A DNA stretch of 64,000 bases. Source: Nageia nagi. Lineage: Eukaryota; Pinophyta. Position numbers and translations under genes: made by a program. The notes below the pieces were generated by a model that saw only the letters and a program-made list of their open reading frames with translations, made no database searches and had not been told where the DNA came from. Where the stretch lies: assembly GCA_050084985.1 (NCBI GenBank), contig JBITNC010000001.1:203422001-203486000 (forward strand). Reading direction: 5' to 3'. Position 1 is the stretch's first letter. Each line of letters starts with the position of its first letter. This document shows, piece after piece, positions 1-11,049 of the stretch.

Positions 1-1234
1 TCGGTAACTCCCTCCTGCAGGTAACTGGATCAACCATTTCCCTAGCTCTCCCTCTTGTAAGTGCCGCACAAACATCCTCATGGAAGATTACATTAACATG
101 TTGCTCTACCTCCACATCCTGGACTTTTGCTGGACACACATAAAATCCTTCTTCTATGAGTTTCTGTACCCTATCCCTAAGGCTTATACACCCATTTGTA
201 GTATGGCCCTTAGTCTGATGGTATTCGCAATATCTATCTTCCTTATACCAAGGAGGTCTTTCTACTGTAGGATCTTCCTCACGCTTTGGTAAAGGTTGTA
301 ATAATCTTTTTGCCATAAGATCTTTTAAGATATACCTCGGCGGTATGGGAAATTTCACAAATTTCCTCTCTTTCATCACATTTGTCTTCTCAACCACATG
401 AATAGTTTTCTCCTTCTTTGACGATTGCGGTCTCTCATCTTCTGCTTTAATCTTATCACCATTGCTATACTTTACAAGCCCTAGCTTCACAAGGACTTTT
501 TCTTTCTCTAACAATCTATATGTCATATCGGAAAATGTGAGATGTGTATAATCAATAACATGTGATTGTAGGGGCCATATAACAGCTTCTTTAAAAATGT
601 TATTTACCTCTTTTTCTGTTAACTTGGTCTTTACTTGCTGCCATGTCTTTTTAAACCTCACAACGAATTTATCCAGCTGCTCATCACTGTCCTGTTTAAT
701 AGCACATAAATCTGATAGCATAACCTCCTTCCTGATGTTATGCTTATATTGCTCCAGAAACAAATCACTGAATTCTGCAAATGATGTAATGGACCCTTCA
801 GTTAAGCCATAGAACCATTCTCGTGCATCTCCTTCCAAGCTTTGGGGGAAGAATTTAGCCTGCAATCTTTGGTCTGTACCAATTGTGAGTTCACATTCAT
901 CCTTAAATCCTTGTATATGTCTCCTTGGATCTCCTCCACCATTGAACTTACTGAATTTTGGCTTAATGTAATTGGCTGGCGGCATATGCCTACGAATGTC
1001 ATCACATAAAGGACTACCGAATTCGAAAGACTCATTAGGCGGAGCTGATCTCCTTGTCAATCTATCTATCTGCCTCTGCATATCTTCCATTGTGGCCTGA
1101 ACATTACCATTATCACCCTCAGTGCTATGTTGCATTCCTCTGGATCCCTCCGGATCATCATGTCTGATTTCTACCAATAATTTATCCAAATCCCCTTTTG
1201 AAAGACTACGCAAGAATAACTGGAGCTGTTCCAT
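1..1234 (-). CDS. Gag polyprotein of a Ty3/gypsy retrotransposon (3' end outside window)
   Basis: This is a structural Gag protein that would assemble the cytoplasmic virus-like particle of the retrotransposon. The ATG at 1234 opens a frame of about 411 codons without a stop down to base 1. An N-terminal charged region with a glutamine-rich helix comes first. The retrotransposon Gag core follows, recognisable from KFSKFNGGGDPRRHIQGF near residue 105 and the GDAREWFYGL / FLEQYKHNIRKE blocks. A C-terminal nucleocapsid-like motif, CEYHQTKGHTTNGC, lies near residue 340 and has the C-H-H-C spacing usual in plant gypsy Gags. The start was chosen because it is the first ATG after the leader. No frameshift was seen. 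The matching frame in every other gypsy copy of the window is broken. The assignment to Gag is firm; the lineage within gypsy is not determined. Confidence 0.9.
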   Translation of the reverse strand, partial: MEQLQLFLRSLSKGDLDKLLVEIRHDDPEGSRGMQHSTEGDNGNVQATMEDMQRQIDRLTRRSAPPNESFEFGSPLCDDIRRHMPPANYIKPKFSKFNGGGDPRRHIQGFKDECELTIGTDQRLQAKFFPQSLEGDAREWFYGLTEGSITSFAEFSDLFLEQYKHNIRKEVMLSDLCAIKQDSDEQLDKFVVRFKKTWQQVKTKLTEKEVNNIFKEAVIWPLQSHVIDYTHLTFSDMTYRLLEKEKVLVKLGLVKYSNGDKIKAEDERPQSSKKEKTIHVVEKTNVMKERKFVKFPIPPRYILKDLMAKRLLQPLPKREEDPTVERPPWYKEDRYCEYHQTKGHTTNGCISLRDRVQKLIEEGFYVCPAKVQDVEVEQHVNVIFHEDVCAALTRGRAREMVDPVTCRRELP

Positions 1235-1305
1235 AACTAAGACACTCACAAAATAAATGTTAATCTGAACTAAAACCTTTAGGGTTTTAGTGTAATGATG
1301 TGTAG

Positions 1306-1325
1306 TTCACGTCGGGTTCACCAAA
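1306..1325 (-). other. Primer-binding site
   Basis: Read on the minus strand, the LTR edge is followed by TTTGGTGAACCCGACGTGAA. TGGTGAACCC placed directly after an LTR ending in CA is a tRNA-primer complement. The same core recurs, more or less decayed, beside the LTRs at 12726 and 36768. It is not the initiator-Met site (TGGTATCAGAG) used by the copia elements here. The exact edge is uncertain by one or two bases. Confidence 0.7.
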
Positions 1326-2204
1326 TGTTTACAAATAAAAATTGAGAATGCAAATAAGTAAATAGGGGGGTTATCTACAAACTCAATATTATCTGTATTC
1401 TAGCTACGGATAGCAATTTATTCTAGATACACAATGAACAACATATAACTATTCAGAAGTGTAAATGTAACCAACCAAGACCGTGATTTGTGTACTTACC
1501 TCGCGGAACGTACCTGACAACGGAAGATGTAGATATGAGCGATGTACTGATGATAAGCTACCTTTCCAACAGCGTCGCAACCTGCAATGATGCCAAAAGA
1601 GGACCGCGGGCGGTCCGTTTCAGTAATATAAGAGCGCCGGCGGTGTTCTTCCGTTCACAAAGGAGCGCCGGCGGCCTTATCTTGATAGCTTTGACCTCTC
1701 AGTTAGGTCCAGTTCTTCAATATAGATATCTCAGATAGCAGTATAATATCAGAATTGATCGCAGATGTCAGGATAGCTCGCGCAAGGAAGCACACAAACC
1801 ACAGCCTTGTAGGCGGTACCAAGAGATACCTTAGGGGGTAGCCACTTACAAGACCATACGCGGGATCATGTGTATCCTTGTTGTTGTGGACTTACTATTA
1901 GATCCCTTATTTATATAGATATAGGTAATACCGCCCATAGGTCGGCGTGCATCCACATAAATAAGGTTAATTCACAAGATTTAAGATAAATACATCAAAT
2001 AGCAAGATAATTCACACAATACTCAAGATATACCATGCAATATTCAAGACAATTTATGTAATATTCAAAATAACCCATGCAATATTCCCATTCAAGCCAA
2101 ACATCGATATTGTCACTTTTATCCATTCAAGACATATAGTTAAGCCAAGCATATTTCATTAATTTATGGATTTAAAAGCATAAAATCATTTTTATGTGTT
2201 AACA
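1326..2204 (-). repeat. 5' LTR of the gypsy element
   Basis: The plus-strand sequence opens TGTTTACA at 1326 next to the primer-binding site. A plausible outer end, GTTAACA, lies at about 2204, where base composition falls to the AT-rich background. The only other LTR would be off the window, so the outer edge is inferred from the TGTT...AACA ends. A minus-strand TATA box lies at 1908-1917. The R/U5 side (about 1590-1680) is unusually GC-rich and carries GAGCGCCGGCGG twice. The presumed U3 end (1990-2100) contains degenerate repeats around AATATTCAA. Confidence 0.65.
1908..1917 (-). promoter_or_regulatory. LTR TATA box
   Basis: On the minus strand the sequence is TATATAAATA, a strong plant TATA box, inside the LTR and oriented toward gag. 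It is the likely core promoter of the element, which places U3 at higher coordinates and R/U5 toward 1326. Confidence 0.55.
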
Positions 2205-4590
2205 GTAAGAGATAAGGAATATTTGATGATCAATCAAAGTTAAGGTCTATGAAAGATATCCATGAGTCAAGGAGTTTAAAAGAAGGAGGAATGGGTAAGT
2301 TAGAAGTGCATCTTAAAATAGTAAAGTATTAGAGTGTAGCAACAAATAAAATGGAGAAAACTCAACTAGTTAAGGATACCTTAAATAGGAAATTAGAAAA
2401 TACTACGAGGAAAGACTCTAAATAAAAAAACACCCTTGATGAGTGTAAAGGCCATGGTGAATAGAATAACCAGTTGAAGATGAGGTCTACATAAGATAAA
2501 CATGCTTCAATAAGTTGTAAGGAAATAGGGTAAGATGATAAGATGTATATGTAGATAGGAAAAATAGTTCAATAAAGTGTAGCATCAAATGAAGTGGAGT
2601 AGAACAAGATGAATAAGAAGCCTCTTGATAAGGTTCCAATAATTCTAGTACAAAAAGCCTCTAAAATCAAATCGATAGTAGTTAAACCTCATTAGAATAA
2701 ATTGATCCATAATAAAATGTTAGCTGAAGTAATGCTACTTGTAAGGAAATTTAGCCAAAATTTTGAAGCTATTGGAGATAATATGACCTTTGAATAAAGG
2801 ATAACTCAAGTTCAGTATGTCTCTTTTTACAAGTTCAATTATGAGAATCAATCCTTCTATTAATTGAACTTAAGCCAAAGTGCAGTACTAGTCAATTTGA
2901 ATAAGTTTGGTTGTGCTTTTGTGAATCTAGTTTTGCAGTCAAATTATGTGTGAAGGAGTTATAGTTCTCTACTATTTTGTACCAATAATTTATATGTGGT
3001 TTCTGATTTCCATTCTACTATAGATAATTATTAGTACGATAAGATACGAAAATAGTTTTGATGTGCTTTACACTATAATATTTTTGTATTTTTATTATCT
3101 CAATTAGGCTAAACTATATACAAAATTTACCCTAATTAATAAAAAAACATGTGAATTGTATATATGTTTGTAGTTTGATACCACCATTAGGATGTATCTC
3201 TATCACTAGGTTACTCACAAGGCACAATTTCACCCTTAATCATCTCTAGGATTTTTGGTAATTTTAAAAAATAATTAATCTACATGTACATGAATTTTAT
3301 TTCATGATTGATTTGATCTATAACATAACTAATGTAAATTTATGTTTGTTTTTTATTTGATATTATTAGGGATATAGTTGATGATACCTTTGATGTTGAT
3401 ACATTAGGTACACCATAAGTGCAACAAGATTTAGTGGATACTCAATGAGGAGAAAAGCTTCATGATGTGGTAATTAATTCTTTTGTATTATGTACATATA
3501 TATTAAAGAATATAAAATAATGATTGAATCAAATTTAAATCTGATTTTACATTTCTTTATATTGTACAACATGAGTCTACAGTTTTACCTTCATCATGTG
3601 GAACTAAAAGGAAGATTGATTATGATGTAGGTGGATATAGTTAGATATATGGACTTAGATATAGTACATTTTTGGGGATTTAGGTCCATTTTCCTATACA
3701 TGTATGTATGTGTTGTTTTGGACTATGGACCTTGTATTTTTTTATATATACACATATGTATGTGTTGTCCTTGACTATGGACTTTGTAATTCTTATATAT
3801 ACATGAATGTATGTGTTATATTCAACTATAGAAATTCTTACAAGACTATGTTATTATGGAATATAGACTATGTATTTTTTGATATATGCATGTTGAGGAT
3901 GTTTTTTGGTGGTTGTTGATTAATTACATGTTATGATATTTTTATGTTTTTATGGATAAAATGTATGTTCTACAAATTTAGTAATTATAATTGGTAACTA
4001 AATAAGGACAATAAGGAATAAATATAATGCAAACTATTAATTCTAAAATAAATTATAATACAAAATAGCAAAATTAAAATATTAAAAGATATAACCTTAT
4101 CAAGGTGCATAAATGAAATTAGTTTCTTTAAAATGGAGTTTGTTGTTAATGGGATGTTTTATGTAGTTACTATTCAATTTACAATTTTTTGAGTTAAATA
4201 GAAATCATACAATTTTTGTAATTTGTATATAGACATATAGGCATATTAATAAGGATAAAGGAGTTATCTTAACCATGATGAAACTCCTTTATTTCCCTTA
4301 TCACAACCAACTATATATATGGATCAAATAATAGAATACAAATCTTCAACTTCTGACCAAGAAAGAACTCCAAATGAAGTGAAAAAATAAATAAAAACTT
4401 TTCTATGTAGTTGTATCTCCATGAGAAAGTATAATTTTGTATATTATCATGATATGTTTCAAGAATGTAGAATTAAAAATAATAATATAGATAGACATGT
4501 ATTTGTAAGTTTCAAAAATAAGTTTTGATATTTGAGTTAACGTTATTTCCAAAAAAACACTATGAACTTTAGAACTTGATATAATTTTGA
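2205..4590. other. AT-rich intergenic DNA without a recognisable gene
   Basis: No open frame of meaningful length and no family motif was recognised. The stretch 2690-3010 (+) reads as a weak decayed frame of unknown origin. The only clear structure is the tandem repeat at 3704-3857. Confidence 0.5.
3704..3857. repeat. Three-copy tandem repeat, period 51-52 bp
   Basis: Copies start at 3704, 3756 and 3807. Each begins with ATGTATGTGTT, followed by a segment around GACTATGGACTTTGTA and a TATATATACA block. The third copy is the most diverged. The 71-codon frame across it is a by-product of the repeat and not a gene. Confidence 0.7.
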
Positions 4591-4599
4591 ACATTGATG

Positions 4600-5160
4600 C
4601 TAGGTAAAGTTTTACATCTTCTTTTCTACTTATATAATTGGCATTGAACTAAGATCATATGCTTTCTTCTTTAATGAAATTTTAAGATCTACATTGTAAT
4701 CCTTAATGATTCTTTATAGTATGTTATGTTACATAGCTACATCCTTAAGTAAAGATTTGCATTTTGAGATCTCATTTAAACTATTACACGTGTTTCTAAT
4801 ATGAACCTCTAACAATTTTGCATATTTCTTCATATTACCATGTTTTAACTATCTATGATAAAAAAAGTAAACATATTTCTAACATATTCAATATTCAATA
4901 GAATATTTAAAATATCATCATTGTATAACCTAGTGGCTCTTATAGAACTAAATTGAGCTTGATGCATAAAAATATCATACTTATTTTGTTCATCTTCCAC
5001 CAAAGAAAATAAATAGTATATTTGGGAGTGGTTGTGAAATAAAGTATTTATTTCCTTAATTAATGCTTTTACCTAAAACTTCTAAATTGTTAATGCTTTA
5101 ATATCCTTTACAATAAATTCATTTATAGCCAAGTAACTATATCATAATCAATTTTCTTCT
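4600..5160 (-). pseudogene. Unidentified decayed coding region
   Basis: The minus strand from about 5110 to 4860 reads through some 80 codons with stops only at glutamine-like positions (TAG, TAA), including the segments SLVEDEQNKYDIFMHQAQF and NDDILNILLNIEYVRN. A +1 shift then opens a second segment rich in Lys, Leu and Cys (around NTCNSLNEISKCKSLLKD) to about 4600. It resembles a once-translated protein, but no family was recognised. It could belong to the transposon relic that starts near 6400 or be independent. Confidence 0.3.
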
Positions 5161-5169
5161 CATAATAAA

Positions 5170-6130
5170 TTTTCTAAAGGGAAATATAAATTTGCTTCTC
5201 AAGTCATGGAGGAGAGTCCTTAGTAGGATTGGGGGGAATAGTGCTCCTTGTTAGTTATTGTGATTTTAGTAGTGATTGACCTTAAATTATATCTTATGAA
5301 ATGAAGGTGAGAGGGACCTTTACATGAATATGGGAAAATACACTCCTAAATATTCTAGGTTATAGAGAGAGGAGTGGATTCCATAACCATTATAAATAAA
5401 TTAAAAAAAAAAAAAACAAAATAAATAGAGTTAATATGAGAATAAAAAGCACTATGGAATCAATAATAACTTACCTTGAGATGGAGAAGTCTATCCCTCA
5501 AAATATATGTTCCAAAAAATCTTATGCTTAATTGAGAGGGAATTAGATGACATAATGAATGGATCCTTTCAAATACGTTATTCAAATAAATTAAATATTT
5601 AAAAAAAAATATTTTTATTAAAGCCTAAGTTCTAAACCTAGTTTTAATTTTTAATATTTAACTTAGTTGGATAAATATTAATAAGGTATTCATCCTTATT
5701 ATATAGAACATCAAAAAGGTGGAAGATAAAACCTCTACCTTAGAGGATTAACAAGCATAAGCTTTATTCTTCAAAATTGATACTTAAGGTGCTCTTCCAA
5801 AGAATCAATTGTAAGTAATAAGAAATCTCAACACAATTCCATGAAGAAAGTACTAGAACCATGTACTTAATGCCTTAGGTATGAAAATGAGAAAATAATA
5901 ATCTATTTTGATATACTTAATGCCTTAGGTATGATTGGAAATATGTTTTCCTTATTATCCTTATTTAGTTACCTAAGGATAGAAGTTTATGTGTACATTC
6001 AGTGATAAAAAATATTGATTATTCTTGACTATGGTCATTTAATTTAGAATGTATTAAGTAAGATATATAATATTATAAACCTATAGAAGATAAATATAAA
6101 GTCTAAGCTAGAAAATATAATATTTAAAAA
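5170..6130. other. AT-rich intergenic DNA
   Basis: Nothing gene-like was seen. The phrase ACTTAATGCCTTAGGTATGA occurs twice within 60 bases (around 5866 and 5918), a small local duplication. Confidence 0.4.
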
Positions 6131-6136
6131 ATGTAT

Positions 6137-6207
6137 GCTATATGTGGGAATCGTATCCATGACCACATGGTTAAACACTACACACTCTACAAACTAAGCT
6201 ACGATAG
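6137..6207 (-). pseudogene. tRNA-Asn-like relic (tRNA pseudogene or SINE head)
   Basis: On the minus strand 6202-6185 reads GTAGCTTAGTTTGTAGAG, an A-box-like D-arm. It is followed by an anticodon-arm-like segment containing GTTTAACCATG and then TGGTC. At 6158-6146 comes GGATACGATTCCC, a B-box-like T-arm. Order and spacing match a tRNA, and the middle resembles plant tRNA-Asn. Acceptor-stem pairing is not convincing and the anticodon loop is altered, so a working tRNA is unlikely. It lies directly beside the polypurine tract, and no poly-A tail was seen. Confidence 0.5.
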
Positions 6208-6208
6208 T

Positions 6209-6345
6209 TGAGGGGAAGGGGAGGGAAGGGGGAGGGAAGAAGGGGATAAGGGGAGGGAGAATAGAAGAAAGGGATAAGGGGAGGGGAATAAGGGGAGGAT
6301 GAAGGGTAGGGGAGAAGGAGAAGGTTAGGGAAAAGAGGTTAAGGA
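6209..6345 (+). repeat. G-rich polypurine tract, potential quadruplex or triplex DNA
   Basis: About 135 bases are almost pure G and A on the plus strand, with many GGGG and GGG runs separated by one to four bases, starting with GAGGGGAAGGGGAGGGAAGG. Such spacing satisfies the usual G-quadruplex pattern several times. The tract stands out sharply in surrounding AT-rich DNA. Confidence 0.75.
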
Positions 6346-6399
6346 TTATCCATTTTCAAATTAAGATATAACTTTCACATTACTAAATGAATAAGAATA

Positions 6400-7770
6400 T
6401 TAAGTTATAAACTTACATGTATTTTTGATTCTATTGCAACATCTAAATCATCTCCTTTTTTGTAATGTATCCATAATTATTTCATGTTCCTCCATAAAAA
6501 TACTTCAAGATACTTTATTATGAGGACTCCCTTTAAATTTATCAACTTTTATATTTGTTGCCAATGCAAAATGTGAATAATGTATAATATTATTATGCAT
6601 TTCATAATCTTCATATATGGAAAAAACATTTTTTTTCTTTTGAGATATGTTTGAATCCATATACCAATAATGATCATAGAACCTATCAAATACTAAAAAT
6701 CATCATCATCAAATTGAGTATGAGTTAACTTATATTTTATTTCAACACATCAAGCTAACCAATACTATGTTCCCTTTTCATTCCCCTCACGTGTCATGAA
6801 AATATACACATATGTTGTAATAAAAATTTGTATTAATAAAGTATAACATATAAAACTAAAATATATACATAATTGTATATTTATATAAATATAGAAAATT
6901 AAATTACCTTCTTGTATAAGATCTAAAATATGATCATAGTCATATGATGTAAAAAATTGATACTCATCATCAATACATATTTCTTATTGATCATGTGATT
7001 ATATGGTTGTAAAATATATTTGTTTTCATTTCTCAATTCATTCTTTATTTGTACATGCTTTCCAATAATCTATAATACAAAAATGATAAAAATATATAAG
7101 ATATCTTTTCCATATAATCCATGTGCTTACATTTGAACTCCTAAATGAATGCCATTTTTTTAATCAACTGATTATCTCAAAATCATAATGAATTAGAATA
7201 TTCTCTTCCTCAAATAACCAAAAAAATTATCTAATTGTATAATTCTCACTTGATCCTATAGATAATTTTATATCATACTAATCTACAATTGCATGTGCAT
7301 ATTTAAATTTGGTTACCTCTTCAAATTTCAATTGCTCTCTAACAAGAGCACTTTGAATACATGCTTCAGTTCCATCATGTTCTCCTTTACCATGTTTAAC
7401 TTCAAAAAAATCTACATATGTTAGATATTATTCTCTTTGTAAACCTTAGAAAATAAAATATACATGCATTTTTAAACTATTCCATACAATTATCTGACCA
7501 AATTAAATGTTGTGCCATATGAATTTCTCTTTCCTTCAAATTGTTGTAAAATACCTTGAAGCAATATTGGATAAACTCTAATGAATGTTGTTAGTTATCA
7601 CTCACGTAGAAATGGTACTCCCTAGAAATTTTCTTATTATTGTATGTACTATCATTTGCATATTTATATATAATATGAAAAACATAGTAACTTGCATTGA
7701 ATTATAATATTAAGATTAAATTTCTTCTTATGGTGCAAGAGTATAGTTTTTTACAAAGTCAACCACTGAT
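6400..7770 (-). pseudogene. DDE-transposase-like relic, C-terminal half
   Basis: Minus-strand frames give, in order from 7770: SVVDFVKNYTLAP, then EYHFYVSD, then WSDNCMEQFKNA (with the Q codon turned into a stop), then EVKHGKGEHDGTEAC near 7400, then the tail segments KWHSFRSSNVSTW and YWLA...CVEIKYKLTHTQFDDDDF near 6750. The SDxCxxQFKN and GHGKGxxDG motifs are a hallmark of a widespread eukaryotic DDE transposase-like protein, found in annotation mostly as 'uncharacterized protein'. The first acidic residue would be in VVDF and the second in WSD. Several frameshifts and stops make it non-functional. The upstream half is displaced to 14600-16135 by inserted elements. The superfamily name is not certain; Sola-like is one possibility. 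Confidence 0.7.
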
Positions 7771-7874
7771 AATATAATTCTGATTAAAATTGTTTTTCTA
7801 CATAAGCAAAATTAACTATCAAGCCACTAAGCATGTTGGAAGTATTGCACATATTTGAGTAATATCATACTTTT

Positions 7875-8602
7875 TGTAGACTTTAAATTATGTAAAATAT
7901 GAATATACATAATAAATAAATCAATCTACAATATAAGCAGAGCTAGATAATGTATACTATATTAGATACAATAAGTATACATGAAAAGCATGCATCTAAT
8001 ATGAAATGTATGTACAATCCCTGAAAGTAGATAGCAATGAATATTCAAAGGATTAGGGTTAGATTCATAGTTATTTCATGATGGATATTCATGTGCATGA
8101 ATCAACTACTCAACCATCGAAATTTGGAATCCTCGATCTAGAAGATGTATACTGCTAATGACCTAAAAGAAGCACATTGTTAACTATATAGGATATGTTA
8201 AGTTATGATGTGTGCTAAAGATAGAAATTCTAGATCTCAAAGTATAACAAATTATCAAGATAGGTGGCATATAGAGACATCGTTGTAATCAACAACCACC
8301 TATCAGAGTTCTTAGCATATCAAAGAGTTTCAATCTATAGAGATCAACCTATTCCACCTATTTATATATCCTGTAAAGATATAGAAAGGAGTGAAGGTTT
8401 ACCTCTTGCAATAATATAATCATTATTATATTCAAGATGCTTTAAAATAAGACTCATGATATAAGATATAGCATTTAATATAACACATGGCATTGCATTA
8501 TAATATCCTTTTATCTTGACATATGTAATATTGCATTAAATCATTTAATAATTCTAAATATTATTTATTACATAAGTAATAAATCATTTTTAGGCATATA
8601 TA
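7875..8602 (-). repeat. 3' LTR of the 7875-13475 element
   Basis: This 728-bp copy aligns along its whole length with 12726-13475, for example in the shared ATTATGTAAAATATGAATAT near its start. Its right edge ends ATATA where the partner keeps TCTACA. It is about 22 bases shorter because the partner carries a duplicated GAGAAGCA-containing segment. Confidence 0.9.
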
Positions 8603-8618
8603 TTTTTTCTCTCTTTGG
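8603..8618 (-). other. Polypurine tract
   Basis: The minus strand reads CCAAAGAGAGAAAAAA immediately before the 3' LTR. That is the expected position of the plus-strand primer of reverse transcription. Confidence 0.6.
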
Positions 8619-11040
8619 ATATGAAATGAAAAGCATTGAAATAACATAATTCAAAGAAGTTTAGATAAGAGAAAAAAAAATCAATAGGAAAGTGGAATTC
8701 CCTTTTTCAATCGATATGTTGAGTATGATATGTTTTTTGTCCCCTTCTTGGTCTTTGTTACCCCTTGTTAATGTTACTTCAAGTAATCAAGACAAAAATT
8801 AAAGTCCTTATATGAGGATAGTAGTTTATACAAATCCTACTCTTCTAGACAATACTTGAAGAACAAACCAACATAATACCCACATAGATCACATCCCATT
8901 AAAGAATAATAAATTGAAAGAGCAAGGATGAAATAAACATGATATCCATTGTGTCACTATGGTTGATGCGACTCGTAGTTATATTTAACCATGACATATA
9001 AACTACTATGATTACAACTCATAATCTATAAAGATCAAGATGATGAGAACTTTTAATGACTCAAGCTTGGAAGAACCATGATTATCAAGTTGATGAGAAC
9101 TTTTAATGACTTAAGCTTGGAATAATCTTGTAATTAATAAGAGATTTTGCTCATGGAATGACCATGGTTTTGAAAATATGTTTTATCATAACATTGAATA
9201 ATATCATTTGATTCCCATAAAAATACCAAATATTCAAATATTTAGTGTCCTTTCATATAAATATTACATGTTTGATCACATTGAATTGCTTGATTTTATT
9301 AATTTTCAAAGCAAACCTATGTCATTGATAACATGAATTTTGTAAAATCTATTTATCATATGTTTTGCAAATTTATTCATCATTTTTATTTTAGTACATA
9401 TTCATGAAATACTATTATTTTCAAATAGATATTCAAATATTTTATAAAATATCCCATTTATAATGAATTCATAATAAACACACGTCATTAGTAGCATGGA
9501 AATACTCATATCCTATCTACAAATTTTAATCATATTAAATTCAAATAAAATAATAAAATTTTGCATCATAAATATCATGAAATCATCTTTCCATATAGTA
9601 TAATATTTTCCTTACAACTAACAACTTTTTCAATTTTTGACCTTATATACTTTTTATCTATATATAAGCCATATCATGATATCCTTAACCATTTTGAACT
9701 TTTAAAATCATGATAGCATTATTGATATTTGAAAGCACCCATAATTTCACTTTAATCACGTCATTTATAGTTTAAAAATTATATAATTGCATTTCAAAAG
9801 AAAGAGTCCAATCAATCAGGTATTCAATATTCCATTTAGATGTATCTATACAATGCCATATTGCTATATTATATCATACTTTTAGAGATACAATGGTATT
9901 GATTTTTCATCTTTCATTAGTAAAACATGTATTCTATTTGAAATAACAATCATAAGAATAACATATGCAATGTTCACTTTTTATACCAGATATGCAAAGA
10001 AGTAATAGTGTTCTTAATTCGATAATCACAATAGATTTTGCAATGAAAAATATAATCATAACATAACCAATATCAAAATATTTGAGATGATATACTTTAC
10101 TTGTACTAAGCTATGCGCCCTAGGAATGGGCAATTTTGCACTTTATGATTTTGAATTTATGCCTTTTGATTTTTGATTTTTATCATGTCCCCAGCTAACA
10201 TTGAAATTTCCCCCATCTAAAATTGATACTAGCCCCAACTAAGAATATATCCACTTTTTCTTAATTCTCTTATTTAGTTTTATTTTTATTTTTTAATAAA
10301 ATGCAACTAATATAGGATGCAATGAGTAGACATAAGACTACTTTATACATGAGACATTTAATTAGCATGAGAAATTTTGACAACCCTAATGAGAGATAAA
10401 GATAAAAAAAATATTTGATAAAAGAAGAAGATTTGATGAAATGATGAGGATGAAAAGATGTAAAAAGAGAAAAAAATAAGTAATAAAACATGATAGAAAA
10501 GATGAATATGTAAAGATAGCATGATTAAAACTTAATAAAAATTTTTATGGTAACCAAATGCATGCAAGTGACTAACTCATAATATGAAACCTATATGAAA
10601 TGCATCCTATATGATTGCAAAATTAGAAATTATAGTACACTAGAGGGTGGTGGAATGACCACCATATTTAGTATATTTTTCTATAAGAATTTGACTTTCT
10701 TTGTTTATATTATCCATTACATTTTATATACCTTGATCTTCTACTCTCTTCATAACATTGATAGTTTCAATTTGTATTAATGGACACACTGTGTTGAGCG
10801 TTCCCATTTGTAAAAACTTATTAAGGAGTTCAATCTTAAATTGATACTTTTTAAAAAGTTATTTTTTTTTTTGCATTCTATATTCTTATAATCAAATCTC
10901 AACTGGATCTGATTGAATGAAAACTTTTCTTGTGCTCTCTTGACCAATTGCATTTGCAGAGTAAGAACCATCATCTCCATTATTATTTTCATGCTATAAG
11001 CAGTATAGCACATTGTTAATGGTGTGATTCCTCATCACAT
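8619..11040. other. Interior of the LTR element without recognisable genes
   Basis: This is AT-rich sequence between gag and the 3' LTR, where pol would sit in an autonomous element. No RT, RNase H or integrase motif was recognised on either strand. It includes a 50-bp tandem duplication at 9034-9123. Confidence 0.5.
9034..9123. repeat. Tandem duplication of about 50 bp
   Basis: The phrase TGATGAGAACTTTTAATGAC followed by TCAAGCTTGGAA occurs twice in direct orientation with a 50-base offset, differing at a few positions. It is a local duplication inside the retrotransposon interior. Confidence 0.8.
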
Positions 11041-11049
11041 TTATATTGA

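Larger units (their letters stand above)
1..2204 (-). mobile_element. Ty3/gypsy LTR retrotransposon, 5' portion, runs off the left edge
   Basis: On the minus strand the order is LTR (about 2204 to 1326), primer-binding site (about 1325-1306), untranslated leader, then gag from 1234 to the window edge. This is the canonical 5' end of a Ty3/gypsy element. Protease, RT, RNase H, integrase and the second LTR would lie outside the window. The open gag frame and the higher GC of the LTR set this copy apart from the decayed elements in the rest of the window, so it is probably a younger insertion. Confidence 0.85.

Noticed and set aside
3704-3919. 71-codon frame rich in Tyr and Cys
   Set aside because: It is the three-copy 51-bp tandem repeat translated.
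6137-6207. Functional tRNA gene
   Set aside because: The acceptor stem does not pair well and the anticodon loop deviates, so it is listed only as a relic.
10270-10491. 73-codon minus-strand frame with Phe/Leu/Tyr-rich sequence
   Set aside because: Low complexity from A-rich template, no motif, inside a retrotransposon interior.
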